64,000 bases of DNA, taken from the NCBI GenBank assembly GCA_030530775.1, contig JAUMUG010000005.1:1-64000 (forward strand), read 5' to 3'. Source of the stretch: Lautropia sp. (GTDB taxonomy: Bacteria > Pseudomonadota > Gammaproteobacteria > Burkholderiales > Burkholderiaceae_E). The position numbers and the translations under genes are program-made. Of the stretch, positions 10,780 through 21,094 are shown one piece after another. Numbering within the stretch: the first letter of the stretch is position 1; every line of letters begins with the position of its first letter. Below the pieces are notes generated by a model. That model had not been told where the DNA came from. It made no database searches and saw nothing but the letters and a program-made list of their open reading frames with translations.

Positions 10780-11886
10780 CTACAGTGAGCGGATGCGGCT
10801 CGCCCGACCGTCGGTGCCGCGGCTCGACAGCAGACGGCGTGCCATCGTCAGCATCGGGTAATGATGTGAATCGCGCCCATAGAGCAGATCGTCATCTCTG
10901 TCGTGTTCCGGACTCTCATAGGAAGTGCGTTCGCCGCCGCTGCGCACATCGGCACGTTGTGGCGGTCTGACCTGCAATCGTTTTCGCAGCCGCTCGACTT
11001 CCCGCTCGGCTTCGGCCCAGGTCTGGCGCGTTTCCTGCAGTGCATTTTCCAGCGCCGTCACCGCGGCATGCAGTGTCTGACACTGACGGTCGCTGGCCTG
11101 TTGGGCACGTTGCCAGCGCATTGCTTCTGCTTCGTAATGCCTCAGCAGCCGGGCTTTTTCACGGTTGATGCGCAATTCGAGTGCCAAGCGTCGTTTCAGC
11201 ACCAGCAGAGCGGCTTCGCCCATGCCGTGATCTCGACGCATGATGGTGGGCGGACGCAGACTGGTGTAGGAACGGGGTGCCGTGTGCCGGGGAGGGACGA
11301 GTGCCTGGGTCGGCGCCGGCACCGGTCTCGACTCCGACATGGGGGCCGAAGTCCGCGAGGCGTTGCCATCGCCAACGGAAACGGACATCTGCACGTTCCG
11401 CTGCCGTGCCGTGGTCGTCGGCTGAAAAGCCGCGGTGGCGCGCGGATCTCTGCTCATCGGGGCCGACGCATGCGGGGGCGTCGAACGGGGAGAGACACTC
11501 GACGTGCCCGGCACCAGCCGGGGTGCCGATGCGACCATGGCGCTATGTTCCACACGACGTGCGATGTCTGCGCTCTGCTGCATCAGCATCGTCTTCAACT
11601 GCGCAATACGGCGTGCCTGGTAAGCGAGCTGGCTGGCCTGCTCGGAGGCCAGATCTTCGGCAAGAAGACGGGCTTCTTCGTACTGCTCCCGGCTTTTGCG
11701 CTGGTGAATGGCCCACAGTTGCTGAACCATACGCCGACGACGCATGGCCTGCAGCGTCCAGGCCAACAGAAACCCGCAGAACAGGGCGAACAACAGGAGC
11801 AGCCAATAGGCCCCTTGTTCGACGAGCTCCGACAGGGTCAACGGAAGGAGCGCCAGATTTTGAGCAAAAGCCGATTCGGTAATCAT
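10780..11886 (-). CDS. Single-span membrane protein with coiled coils, function unknown
   Basis: I do not recognise this 368-residue protein. The N-terminus has one strong membrane segment (YWLLLLFALFCGFLLAWTLQ, about residues 28-47), then a basic stop-transfer (RRRR) and a long charged helix up to about residue 120. A Ser/Thr/Pro/Arg-rich, probably disordered linker follows (about 125-225), then a second helical region with heptad character (LVLKRRLALELRINREKARLLRHYEAEAM and on, about 230-320), and an acidic/Arg tail. The layout suggests a cytoplasmic-facing scaffold or envelope protein anchored in the inner membrane. ATG 11886 is chosen because it places the membrane segment at the N-terminus; no strong ribosome site is visible. 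Confidence 0.6.
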   Translation of the reverse strand: MITESAFAQNLALLPLTLSELVEQGAYWLLLLFALFCGFLLAWTLQAMRRRRMVQQLWAIHQRKSREQYEEARLLAEDLASEQASQLAYQARRIAQLKTMLMQQSADIARRVEHSAMVASAPRLVPGTSSVSPRSTPPHASAPMSRDPRATAAFQPTTTARQRNVQMSVSVGDGNASRTSAPMSESRPVPAPTQALVPPRHTAPRSYTSLRPPTIMRRDHGMGEAALLVLKRRLALELRINREKARLLRHYEAEAMRWQRAQQASDRQCQTLHAAVTALENALQETRQTWAEAEREVERLRKRLQVRPPQRADVRSGGERTSYESPEHDRDDDLLYGRDSHHYPMLTMARRLLSSRGTDGRASRIRSL

Positions 11887-12496
11887 CTTGGCACGTTGAA
11901 AGCAGCATAGGGGCTTGGAACGCAGAAAGACGCGGGCTGAACACCGGCTGCGAGAACAACCTGCACCCGTTTGCCGGCTCCATGGCTGCTGCTCGGTCGC
12001 TGCGAATCGGGCACCGACTGCGCTCGGTGGAAACCGTTTTGTCTGCGTGATTTCCACGGCCCGAACTTCTGGTCCGTGCAGATCCTGCCGGTCCGCACAG
12101 ACGCCAGTCGATTACAAGTGTGCCAAACACTCCGAATGAAAATCGCCCTGTATTACAATTGGGTACAAAACGATGTTTACAGGGTACTCTTTGGGTTGAT
12201 GTCTCCATATTCGGCTGAGGCTGTTCATCTGAGGCGGTTCATGAAAGCATCAAAGGCCCGAAAGTACCTGTCCGGATATGTTTCGCTGCTTGGCCTGTCA
12301 AGGACCGGGGTTTGGTTGTGTCGGGCCTGCCTGATTCGGGAGCCGAGGGGAAGGGGCCCGGATTGGTTTCGGAGAGAGAAGAGCGCTGCAGAGCAGAGCA
12401 AGCCGGCTTCAGAGAGCAGGACAGACTTCATGTGCGGAGAACGGGACGGACCTCGTCATGAAATGGCGTCCACTCCCGAGCGTAACCCCGTCGGCC
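11887..12496. other. 610-base gene-poor spacer
   Basis: The region lies between two minus-strand genes and includes an A+T-rich patch at about 12105-12260, likely to hold the promoter of the coiled-coil protein. An open frame starting ATG 12136 (MKIALYYNW...) has no ribosome site and runs into the antisense of the diguanylate cyclase. No terminator with a T-run was found. Confidence 0.4.
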
Positions 12497-14368
12497 TCAG
12501 AGCACCGTCACGGCCAGCGTCACCCGATTGCGGCCGGCGCCTTTCGAGGCATACAGCGCTCGGTCACTGACATTGATCAGCCCGTCCGGATCGGTGGCAT
12601 GTTCGGGATAGGCGGCCACCCCGATCGACACGCTGACGGCCGAACCACCGACCGTTTCGACCCGTTCTTGGACCCGTCGGCGGATTTCGTCGGCACGACG
12701 CTTGGCCGAGGTGCCATTCAGGCCCGGCATCAGGATCAGGAACTCCTCGCCGCCCCAGCGACAGACGATATCACCGGCACGGGCATTTTGGGTCAGCACT
12801 TCCGAGACCTGGCGCAGCACGCGGTCCCCGGCTTCGTGGCCATAGCGGTCATTGATCCGCTTGAAGTGATCGATATCGACCATCTGGATGGCCAGCGGTG
12901 ATCGCGCCCGGCTGGCGCGTTCGAACTCGATGGCCAACTGCTCATTGAAATAGCGGCGGTTGAACAGATTGGTCAGCGGATCGCGCAGTGACTGCTGTTC
13001 CAGCGATTGCCGCAGCGACAGATTGGCCAGAAACTGTGCCACGTTGGCCGAGAACAGGCGCTGGATTTTCTGATCGGCCGCGGTGCGCTCCGGGTTGGCA
13101 TTGATGAAGGGCTGATCGCTGCGCAGGCTGATCATGCCGCTGGCCTGCCCGTTGGCAAACATCGGCATGCAGCAGCTGTGTCGATGCGGGCCGATCGTCA
13201 GATGGTGACAACGCAGCCCGAGCTGGTTCTCGTTGTGCGGATAGGCCTGGTTTTGGCGCAGTCCCCAGCATTCGGTCAGCTGCAGCATATCCGAGCTTTC
13301 ACCCTGCAGACCCCACGAACCCAGCAGCCGGAAGGTCGACTGTGCCGGTTCGGTCACATAGATCGAGCCGGAGTCGGCACCGAAGAGTTTGATGGCGAAT
13401 TCGCCGGCTACCCGCGCCGCCTCGGTCGGTGTCGTACAGGCCTGCAGCATATCGTTCATGTCCTGCAGGATGCTGTAAGCGCGCGATTGCGCTTGGCTGG
13501 CATCCAGGGTGGCCGCGAGCCGCTCGGCGGTTTCCCGGTAGGCTTTGGTGCGGCCTTGCACCTGCTCTTCCAGGTCGGCGGCCAACTTGCGCAGCTGTTC
13601 CTGCACTTTCATCTGGTCGCTCAGATCTGTGATGACGCTGAGACTGCTGCCGCTTTCGGCACCACGAGACAGCGGTGTGCTCGAAATCTGCACCGCCACC
13701 AGCTTGCCGTCCGGGCGCAGCAGATGGCAGAGCGTGCGTACGCTTTCGCCCCGCTGCTGACGCTGCAGCATGCTGATGATGCTGGGACGTTCCTCTTCGG
13801 GAACGAGCTCCAATACTGCACGTCCCTTCAGTTGCTCGGCCGGAGTGCCCTGCATATCGGCCAGTCTCGGGTTGGCAAAACTGATGCGGCCGATCCGGTC
13901 GACGATCCAGATGCCTTCGGCCACGGTGTCCATCAGCAGCCGGTAGCGTGCTTCGGACAGCGCGATCACCTCGTTGGCATGGCGGATGCGCTCGAGCTCG
14001 GCCGACAGCAATTGATTCTTCTGTTCCAGAATGGTGCGCGGCGGCAGCTCGGCCATCCTGCGGCCGGTCGGGATCAGCACGAACAGCAGCACGGATGCAC
14101 CGGCCAGGCATGCGGCACGGATCGGCCACAGGGCCGTATCGTTCCAGAGCCCGCTGGCCAGTATGATGGTCTCGATCAGAAAAGCGAGCGACAGCAGCCC
14201 GACCAGACCGCTGGCACGCCACAGCACCTGCCGGCCGGGTTGGCGTTTCTGACGGTGGCTGTAGCGGATCAGCAGCAGGGTGCTGGCGAACAGACCGGCG
14301 CCGAGCAGCAGGCTGATCGAGATGGGCAGGACGGACAGAGGGAGCTCGAGGAAGGCAGCGCTGGACAT
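12497..14368 (-). CDS. Membrane diguanylate cyclase (PAS-GAF-GGDEF)
   Basis: Makes cyclic di-GMP from two GTP. Three hydrophobic segments occupy the first 110 residues. A PAS domain follows (SEARYRLLMDTVAEGIWIVD onward), then a short coiled coil, a GAF-type domain (GSIYVTEPAQSTFRLLGSWG region) and a C-terminal GGDEF domain. The active-site loop is intact as RWGGEEF, and an RxxD product-inhibition site (RAGD) lies exactly 5 residues before it, so the enzyme should be active and feedback-controlled. ATG 14368 gives 623 residues and puts the first membrane segment at the N-terminus; ATG 14440, with an AGGGG just upstream, is an alternative. It sits directly beside the EPS locus, suggesting that c-di-GMP made here could influence polymer production; this link is an inference. 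Confidence 0.9.
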   Translation of the reverse strand: MSSAAFLELPLSVLPISISLLLGAGLFASTLLLIRYSHRQKRQPGRQVLWRASGLVGLLSLAFLIETIILASGLWNDTALWPIRAACLAGASVLLFVLIPTGRRMAELPPRTILEQKNQLLSAELERIRHANEVIALSEARYRLLMDTVAEGIWIVDRIGRISFANPRLADMQGTPAEQLKGRAVLELVPEEERPSIISMLQRQQRGESVRTLCHLLRPDGKLVAVQISSTPLSRGAESGSSLSVITDLSDQMKVQEQLRKLAADLEEQVQGRTKAYRETAERLAATLDASQAQSRAYSILQDMNDMLQACTTPTEAARVAGEFAIKLFGADSGSIYVTEPAQSTFRLLGSWGLQGESSDMLQLTECWGLRQNQAYPHNENQLGLRCHHLTIGPHRHSCCMPMFANGQASGMISLRSDQPFINANPERTAADQKIQRLFSANVAQFLANLSLRQSLEQQSLRDPLTNLFNRRYFNEQLAIEFERASRARSPLAIQMVDIDHFKRINDRYGHEAGDRVLRQVSEVLTQNARAGDIVCRWGGEEFLILMPGLNGTSAKRRADEIRRRVQERVETVGGSAVSVSIGVAAYPEHATDPDGLINVSDRALYASKGAGRNRVTLAVTVL

Positions 14369-14599
14369 TCTGAAAAAGATACCGGACAGAATGACGGGAA
14401 ACCGATAGACAGGGTATGGAACCGATACTATCGGATGCATCTGCCCCTGCAGGGGGATAGCCACTCGTCCGCCCGACGGCCGGAGGTCGGGCGGAGCGCT
14501 GGTGTTGCCGGCTGACAACGGAGATCGGGGCGGTACCCGTCGGGCGTCAGCGTGGCCACCGACACCATCGGACCCCCGGTCGGACACCGGGCTCCCGGA

Positions 14600-15619
14600 T
14601 CAGGAATGGGCGATATACCAGGGCAGCGCTACCCGCAGTCCTTCTTCGAGGGTATGGCTGGGCTGATAGCCGATGACCCGATGGCTGTGGCTGATGTCAG
14701 CCAGTGAATGGCGTACGTCCCCCGGACGAAAATCCTGGAAGGTCGGCGCTGGCATGTCCAGCTCGGGTTTCTGTTCGTGGATCAGGCGCTGCAGCATGTC
14801 GGCCAGCTGCAGCAGCGTGGTCCGATGGCCTGCCGCCACGTTGAAGACCTCGGCCGTTCCGGCTTCGGCATCGGCCAGCGTCAGCGCTGCACGGATGTTG
14901 GCCTGCACCACATTGTCGATATAGCAGAAGTCGCGGCTGGTCTCGCCATCACCGTTGATCTGCACCGATTGCTGGCGCAGCAGGGTGGCAATCCAGCGCG
15001 GGATGACGGCGGCATAGGCGCCATCGGCATCCTGGCGAGCGCCGAAGACGTTGAAGTAGCGCATACCGGAGGTACGGATACCATAGCTGCGCGAATAGAC
15101 TTTGGCGAACAGCTCGTTGGCGGCCTTGGTGGCTGCATAGGGTGACAGCACGGCGCCGGTCACGGCCTCGACCTTGGGCAGCGCCGGATGATCCCCATAC
15201 ACCGAGCTCGACGAGGCGTAGACGAAGGATTTGACCTCCGCCAGCCGTGCCGCATCGAGCACCTCCATGAAACCGGTCACATTGGCCTGATAGGACACCA
15301 GTGGTGTTTTCATCGAGCGTGGCACCGAACCGAGGGCGGCCTGATGCAGTACGAAATCGACACCTTCCATGACACGCTGACAAAAGGCGCGGTCGCAGAT
15401 GCTGCCTTCTTCAAAGCTCAGATCATTCTGACCCACGGCTTGGGTGGAGGCCATGATGGCATCGATGTTGGCCTGCTTGCCGGTCGAAAAGTCATCGATG
15501 GCGATGACCGACTGGCCTGCCAGTGCCAGGGATTCCGCCAGGTGGGAGCCAATGAAGCCGGCGGCGCCGGTGACGAGCCAACGCGCTTTTCGGCCGGCCA
15601 GCAGAGGAGTGACATCCAT
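14600..15619 (-). CDS. UDP-N-acetylglucosamine/-uronate 4-epimerase (WbpP/TviC type)
   Basis: NAD-dependent extended-SDR epimerase that inverts C4 of a UDP-HexNAc or its uronic acid. The Rossmann motif is GAAGFIGSHL near residues 18-27. The catalytic Ser run lies in YASSSSVYG, and the YxxxK motif is in SPYAATKAANE. The sequence pattern HQAALGSVPRSM and ARQDADGAYAAVIPRWI is that of the WbpP/TviC group, which converts UDP-GlcNAc(A) to UDP-GalNAc(A). The 339-residue length is normal. It lies on the minus strand beside the plus-strand EPS arm that carries the matching 6-dehydrogenase (18542-19822), so together they should supply UDP-GalNAcA. ATG 15619 is followed by a normal N-terminus. Confidence 0.87.
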   Translation of the reverse strand: MDVTPLLAGRKARWLVTGAAGFIGSHLAESLALAGQSVIAIDDFSTGKQANIDAIMASTQAVGQNDLSFEEGSICDRAFCQRVMEGVDFVLHQAALGSVPRSMKTPLVSYQANVTGFMEVLDAARLAEVKSFVYASSSSVYGDHPALPKVEAVTGAVLSPYAATKAANELFAKVYSRSYGIRTSGMRYFNVFGARQDADGAYAAVIPRWIATLLRQQSVQINGDGETSRDFCYIDNVVQANIRAALTLADAEAGTAEVFNVAAGHRTTLLQLADMLQRLIHEQKPELDMPAPTFQDFRPGDVRHSLADISHSHRVIGYQPSHTLEEGLRVALPWYIAHS

Positions 15620-15963
15620 ATCGTTATGTGAACTCTTCGTTTCTTTTGGGAACGAAATCGTACAAATGTAAGTTGACGAGAATCAGCGAAGAGTGCTGAG
15701 ACATACGTGAGCGATCCGCTGACACGTAAACAAAGCCCTCATCTTTATATTCTAAATTGCTGCACAAGTTTCAAATCGTTGCAGGTGTGTGTGTATCGGC
15801 CGGGCATACTTCGCATACTGTCTGACGGCTTGTGCGCTAAGCTGTCCAGGTCATGGGCTTGTCGATGCAGATCATCATGCGGTGAGCGGCCTCGGCAGTG
15901 CACGAATCAGCCCGAACATCTTCTGCGGTCCGCAGCGGATGGCGGGACGCCAGGATCTTTCTC
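15620..15963. promoter_or_regulatory. Divergent control region of the EPS plus-strand arm
   Basis: A+T-rich, 344 bases, between the epimerase and the plus-strand EPS genes. It holds a 6-bp dyad TTCGTT (15636-15641) / AACGAA (15651-15656) close to the epimerase start, and A+T-rich stretches at 15720-15790 that probably include promoters. No gene is seen. Confidence 0.45.
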
Positions 15964-17052
15964 ATGCCGACCTCTGCCTTTGCTTCATTGCTGATCGCTT
16001 TCGTCGCTGCGGCAGGTGCAGTGCCTCTGTTGCGCGACCTGCTTCGTGGCAAACCCGCATTGCGTTCCGCTGGCGGGGTCGCCATGTCGCTGGGCGTGCT
16101 GGTGGCGGCATTCTATTCCGATCCGTGGCCCGCTTCCGATATGGGCCTCGTTTTCGGTGCGGTTGTTTTGCTGGCTTCCGGTCTATGGCTCGACCATCGT
16201 TTCGTCCAACCTGCCTCGGCCGGCGTGCGCAGGGTCTTTGAAGTCGTCGGCACCCTGATGGCCGGCGTCTTTCTGTTCGGCTATCTCGATCACGATCGAG
16301 TCACCTGGTCGGTTGGCTTTCTGATGTTGGCCGTCGTCAGCCTGCTGCTGCCCAAGGCCACTTCGGCGCTCGATCGTTTGCCCACGGCCACACCGGCATT
16401 GCCCGCGGCCGTCGTGTTGGTTCAACTGCTGCTGCTGATCTGCTTTGGCGCCATCAACGCGGCGGGGGGCTCCCGCTACTCTCTGTACCCCGAATTTGCC
16501 ATCGTCGCCGTACCGGTCATCGGTGCGCTGATGGGGTGCCTGATCTATCTGTCCAGCATGCCCTGGCGGCCGCAGGCCGGTATCGCCATCGGTGCCGGCG
16601 GCCTGATGGCGCTCGGACTGCTCACGTCGTGGGGCATTCTGCGTCTGGGCTCGATCACCGCCGAAGTGCGCGGTGGCACGACCGCGTTGCTGTGGCTGGT
16701 GGCGCTGCCCGTGCTCGAACTGTTCCGTGAATGGCTGGTGCGTGGCTTGCTCGGTCTGCTCGCCAACCCCCGGCTCAAAGAACCGGCCTGGGAGCGGATG
16801 CGGCATCACCTGCGTTCGATGACGGTCACCTGCTATTCCGAGGCGGCGCTGGTAGTCATTCAGATACTGTTCGGGGTGATGGGCATCACACTTTGTATGA
16901 TGAGCGCATCCGGATATCTGATGACGGTGCTTTTGCTGCTGGTTTCCGTTGCTTACATGGCGGCGCCGATGCTAGTCTCTTCCACGGGCTACTCGACGAA
17001 CAGCCGGCTGATCCAAGGTATTTTCCCCCATCATGGCGGAGACCGGGTCTGA
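15964..17052 (+). CDS. Degenerate WecA/MraY-like polytopic membrane protein
   Basis: A 362-residue protein with about ten hydrophobic segments. The pattern resembles polyprenyl-phosphate sugar-1-phosphate transferases (WecA/MraY family): a 'LRGKPALRSAGGVAMSLGVL' segment where the family has K-x-P-x-x-GG, and 'LASGLWLDHRF' where the family has the GxxDD catalytic motif. The second Asp is His here, and no N-x-x-D-G-x-D-G motif follows. I therefore infer a catalytically dead or repurposed relative; the similarity could also be superficial. ATG 15964 has CCAGGA about 8 bases upstream and starts directly at a membrane segment. It heads the plus-strand EPS arm, 134 bases before the initiating sugar transferase. 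Confidence 0.5.
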   Translation: MPTSAFASLLIAFVAAAGAVPLLRDLLRGKPALRSAGGVAMSLGVLVAAFYSDPWPASDMGLVFGAVVLLASGLWLDHRFVQPASAGVRRVFEVVGTLMAGVFLFGYLDHDRVTWSVGFLMLAVVSLLLPKATSALDRLPTATPALPAAVVLVQLLLLICFGAINAAGGSRYSLYPEFAIVAVPVIGALMGCLIYLSSMPWRPQAGIAIGAGGLMALGLLTSWGILRLGSITAEVRGGTTALLWLVALPVLELFREWLVRGLLGLLANPRLKEPAWERMRHHLRSMTVTCYSEAALVVIQILFGVMGITLCMMSASGYLMTVLLLLVSVAYMAAPMLVSSTGYSTNSRLIQGIFPHHGGDRV

Positions 17053-17186
17053 TGTTGCACGTCCTACAGTCGGCGTGCGCGTTCCACCGTTTGTCCGACC
17101 CCGTTTTCTCCTAAACTACCGATCCTTTCCTGTGAGTCGACGCCCTGGTTGGTGGTGGACCAGGGCGTGATCACAGGTGGCTGTCC

Positions 17187-18524
17187 ATGCGCGCACTGAT
17201 TCACTACTTCCGCGTTCATTTCGCGGTATTGCCATTGATTGATGCGTTGGTGCTGATCCAATCGATGGTCTTGGGTTATGAAATCCGTCTGCTGTCGGAT
17301 GATCTGATCCTATCCACCCTTCAGGGCGTGTTGTTCGCCTGCACCATGCTGCTGACGATGACGGCTTTCGGCCTTTACAGCGTGCAGCAGGACGAGCCCT
17401 TCCGGCTGGTCGTCCAGAAAGTGTTTGCCTCCTATCTGGTGACACTGCTGATCTTGACAGTGCTCTTCTATGTGTTTCCGGGCTCGTCCGTGGGCCGGGG
17501 TGTGTTTGCCATTGCCTCGGTCTTTGCCTTGTTCGGGTTGCTGCTGGTACGTTATCTCGCCTTCAAACTGGGCTTTCTGAAGCGGCGTGGACGGCGGGTG
17601 GTGTTGCTGGGTGAAGGTGAAGAAGCCGATCTGGTGCTCGAGACTTTGCAGGGAAACAACCTGCGGGTTGCACATGTCGTTGCGCAGGTGCCCGTCGGGG
17701 AGCGGAATGAAACGCTGCTCACCACGGCCCGTCGGCACCGGGCAACGCATATTGTGGTTGCTGCGCACGAGCGTCGTGGTGGTCAGATCCCATTGCCACA
17801 ATTGCTGGATTGCAAGTTGGCGGGTATCCAGGTGCTGGATCTGCTCAGCTTTTATGAACAGGAGCTGGGGCTGATCCGCCTGCGCTATTTGCGCACGGGT
17901 TGGCTGGTCTATGGTGACGGCTTCGACCAGGGTTCGGGCCGGGCCATCATCAAGCGGCTGTTCGACCTGTGCGTGGCCTCGATGCTGCTGCTGTTTGCGG
18001 CGCCGGTCATGCTGCTGGCTGCGTTGGCCATCCTGATCGAAACCGGGCGGCCGGTGTTCTTCCGACAGGAACGAGTCTGTGCACCGGGTCGTTCTTTCGA
18101 CATCCTGAAGTTCCGGTCGATGATTCAGGACGCGGAAAAGGATGGCAAGCCGCGCTGGGCCGTAGTGGGAGATGACCGCATCACCCGGGTCGGACGTTTT
18201 ATTCGCGCAACGCGGATCGATGAACTTCCGCAGCTGATCAATGTGTTGAAGGGCGAGATGAGCTTCGTAGGACCACGTCCGGAAAGACCCTATTTCGTCG
18301 ACCAACTGAATCAGCAAGTACCATATTACGATATCCGCCATTATGTAAAGCCCGGCATCACCGGCTGGGCACAGGTGAGGATGGATTACGGTTCCTCTGT
18401 CGAAGAAGCGATGGAGAAACTGGAGTACGACCTTTTTTACGTCAAGAATCACTCTTTGTTTCTGGATTGCATGGTTTTATTTGAGACCATACAGGTTGTC
18501 CTTCGGAAGAAGGGGGCTCGTTGA
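17187..18524 (+). CDS. Initiating polyprenyl glycosylphosphotransferase (EpsB_2 / exosortase-A-associated type)
   Basis: Starts each EPS repeat unit by moving a sugar-1-phosphate onto the lipid carrier in the inner membrane. The N-terminal 125 residues have four membrane segments. A nucleotide-binding-like domain follows ([13 protein letters not shown] region, about 135-230). A further hydrophobic hairpin ([20 protein letters not shown]) leads into the bacterial sugar-transferase domain, with [20 protein letters not shown] and [20 protein letters not shown]. The architecture matches the sugar transferase known from exosortase-A-associated EPS loci. Length 445 is normal. An AGGTGG site precedes ATG 17187. 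The next gene starts 17 bases after the stop. The identity of the first sugar cannot be read from sequence. Confidence 0.9.
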   Translation: MRALIHYFRVHFAVLPLIDALVLIQSMVLGYEIRLLSDDLILSTLQGVLFACTMLLTMTAFGLYSVQQDEPFRLVVQKVFASYLVTLLILTVLFYVFPGSSVGRGVFAIASVFALFGLLLVRYLAFKLGFLKRRGRRVVLLGEGEEADLVLETLQGNNLRVAHVVAQVPVGERNETLLTTARRHRATHIVVAAHERRGGQIPLPQLLDCKLAGIQVLDLLSFYEQELGLIRLRYLRTGWLVYGDGFDQGSGRAIIKRLFDLCVASMLLLFAAPVMLLAALAILIETGRPVFFRQERVCAPGRSFDILKFRSMIQDAEKDGKPRWAVVGDDRITRVGRFIRATRIDELPQLINVLKGEMSFVGPRPERPYFVDQLNQQVPYYDIRHYVKPGITGWAQVRMDYGSSVEEAMEKLEYDLFYVKNHSLFLDCMVLFETIQVVLRKKGAR

Positions 18525-18541
18525 CTTTTTCGGGATAGACA

Positions 18542-19822
<1,281 letters not shown>

Positions 19823-19937
19823 ATCGCGGCCGGGCCGAACGTGGTCCGGCGCGTCTGTATCGCGGTTTGCCTCGTTGGCTTGTATCGTTTCCTGTCAAAG
19901 TGCACAGCGGTCGGGCTGCAGCTGAGGCAGAATGAGA

Positions 19938-19966
19938 GGTGCCCGATAACACGGGCGCCTTTTTTT
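19938..19966 (+). terminator. Rho-independent terminator
   Basis: An 8-bp stem with one G-T pair (GGTGCCCG / CGGGCGCC), a 6-base loop and seven T residues. It ends the transcript from the sugar transferase and dehydrogenase. It lies inside the longest open frame of the next gene, which argues that gene starts at 19979 or later. Confidence 0.88.
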
Positions 19967-20020
19967 CACCGTCAGGCCATGACCGCAGGACGGTTCGTTG
20001 ATCACGCTCGAGGGTTTGCC

Positions 20021-21094
20021 ATGGTTCCATTGCAGATCGATGCGGGGCCAGGACGCCGGCTGGCCGCCATGTATCACCCGCCGTCGTCCAGGGTCAATGG
20101 CCGCGCCGTTCTGATTATCAATCCACTCGGACAGGAGGCAGTGCGTGCTCACCGCCTGCTGCGCGTGCTCTCGGATCGTCTGGCCCGGCAGGGCGTGCAC
20201 GTTTTACGTTTCGATTTTCACGGCTGCGGTGATTCATCCGGTGATGATCTGGATGGCGAAATGGAGGGTTGGCAAGGTGATTTGCTGGCGGCACACGCTT
20301 GGCTGTTGAAGCAGACCGGTGTGCAGAGTGTCGGCTGGATGGGTATCCGTCTGGGGTTTGCCGTGGGTTGGTTGGCTGCTTGGGCACTGAACACCAAAAA
20401 ACAGGGAAATGCACCTGCTTCGTCGGTATCGACATCTGTGTGTGCAGCCGATTCCGATGCAGCCGTCCGGACGGATCGGCAAGTGGTATCTGCATCGGCC
20501 GGAGTAACCGCATCCGTCCTGCGTGAGCCGATGCCGTTACCCGGCCCGGCTCTGACACCGGGCTACATTCCTGCCCGCATGCCCGAATCGATTACGGCGG
20601 ACACGGCCCTGCCCGACCGGCTGATCGGCTGGGATGCCGTCGCTTCCGGTCGCGCCTATCTCGATCGGCTGTGGGAAGATCATCAGGCGGCATTGAAACG
20701 TGCATTCAGCCTGCCGACGATTCCGGACCGGCAACTACGGCGTCAGAGTGCTGAAAAGGATCTGTCCGAAGCGATGGGTTTCGGACTGTCGTCGCGGCTC
20801 GTGGCCCAGATCCGCGAACTGGACTGGCACGACTGGACCAAACCGCCGCTGGCAAAGGTGAATGTGCTGATGTCCAAGGACGCGTTGCCCTGGCCGGTCA
20901 TCATCAAACCTGCCTATGCCGTTACGCAGGCGGCGGCCATGATGGCGGCCGGCCGTGCCCCGGTCGTGCATCTGGAGTCAGTCGACGTGGATTTCGACTG
21001 GACTTCTGAAGAAGCCCTGAACACGCCGTTGGTGCCGGATATGGCGCTGCGTCGATTGCTACCCTGGTTGTCGGAGACGCATCTTCATGACTGA
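20021..21094 (+). CDS. Alpha/beta-hydrolase-fold protein lacking the nucleophile (EPS-locus 'hydrolase 2'-like)
   Basis: A 357-residue protein with the early part of an alpha/beta-hydrolase fold: strand AVLIINPLGQEAVRAHR, then VLRFDFHGCGDSSG, then an elbow GIRLG at 108-112 where active hydrolases have GxSxG. The nucleophile position is Arg110, so hydrolase catalysis is unlikely. The layout resembles 'hydrolase 2' of exosortase-A-associated EPS loci, whose elbow is also GxRxG as I recall it. A low-complexity Ala/Ser/Pro-rich insert occupies about residues 125-198, making the protein longer than the family's roughly 270 residues. ATG 20021 with GAGGG upstream is preferred, ATG 19979 is possible, and earlier starts would include a terminator. 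It overlaps the next gene by 8 bases (ATGACTGA), implying coupled translation. Confidence 0.65.
   Translation: MVPLQIDAGPGRRLAAMYHPPSSRVNGRAVLIINPLGQEAVRAHRLLRVLSDRLARQGVHVLRFDFHGCGDSSGDDLDGEMEGWQGDLLAAHAWLLKQTGVQSVGWMGIRLGFAVGWLAAWALNTKKQGNAPASSVSTSVCAADSDAAVRTDRQVVSASAGVTASVLREPMPLPGPALTPGYIPARMPESITADTALPDRLIGWDAVASGRAYLDRLWEDHQAALKRAFSLPTIPDRQLRRQSAEKDLSEAMGFGLSSRLVAQIRELDWHDWTKPPLAKVNVLMSKDALPWPVIIKPAYAVTQAAAMMAAGRAPVVHLESVDVDFDWTSEEALNTPLVPDMALRRLLPWLSETHLHD

Noticed and set aside
12136-12570. Short plus-strand frame starting MKIALYYNW
   Set aside because: No ribosome site, no recognised family, and it runs antisense into the end of the diguanylate cyclase.
13007-14515. 502-codon plus-strand open frame
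   Set aside because: Antisense to the diguanylate cyclase; Gln/Arg/His-rich with no recognised domain.
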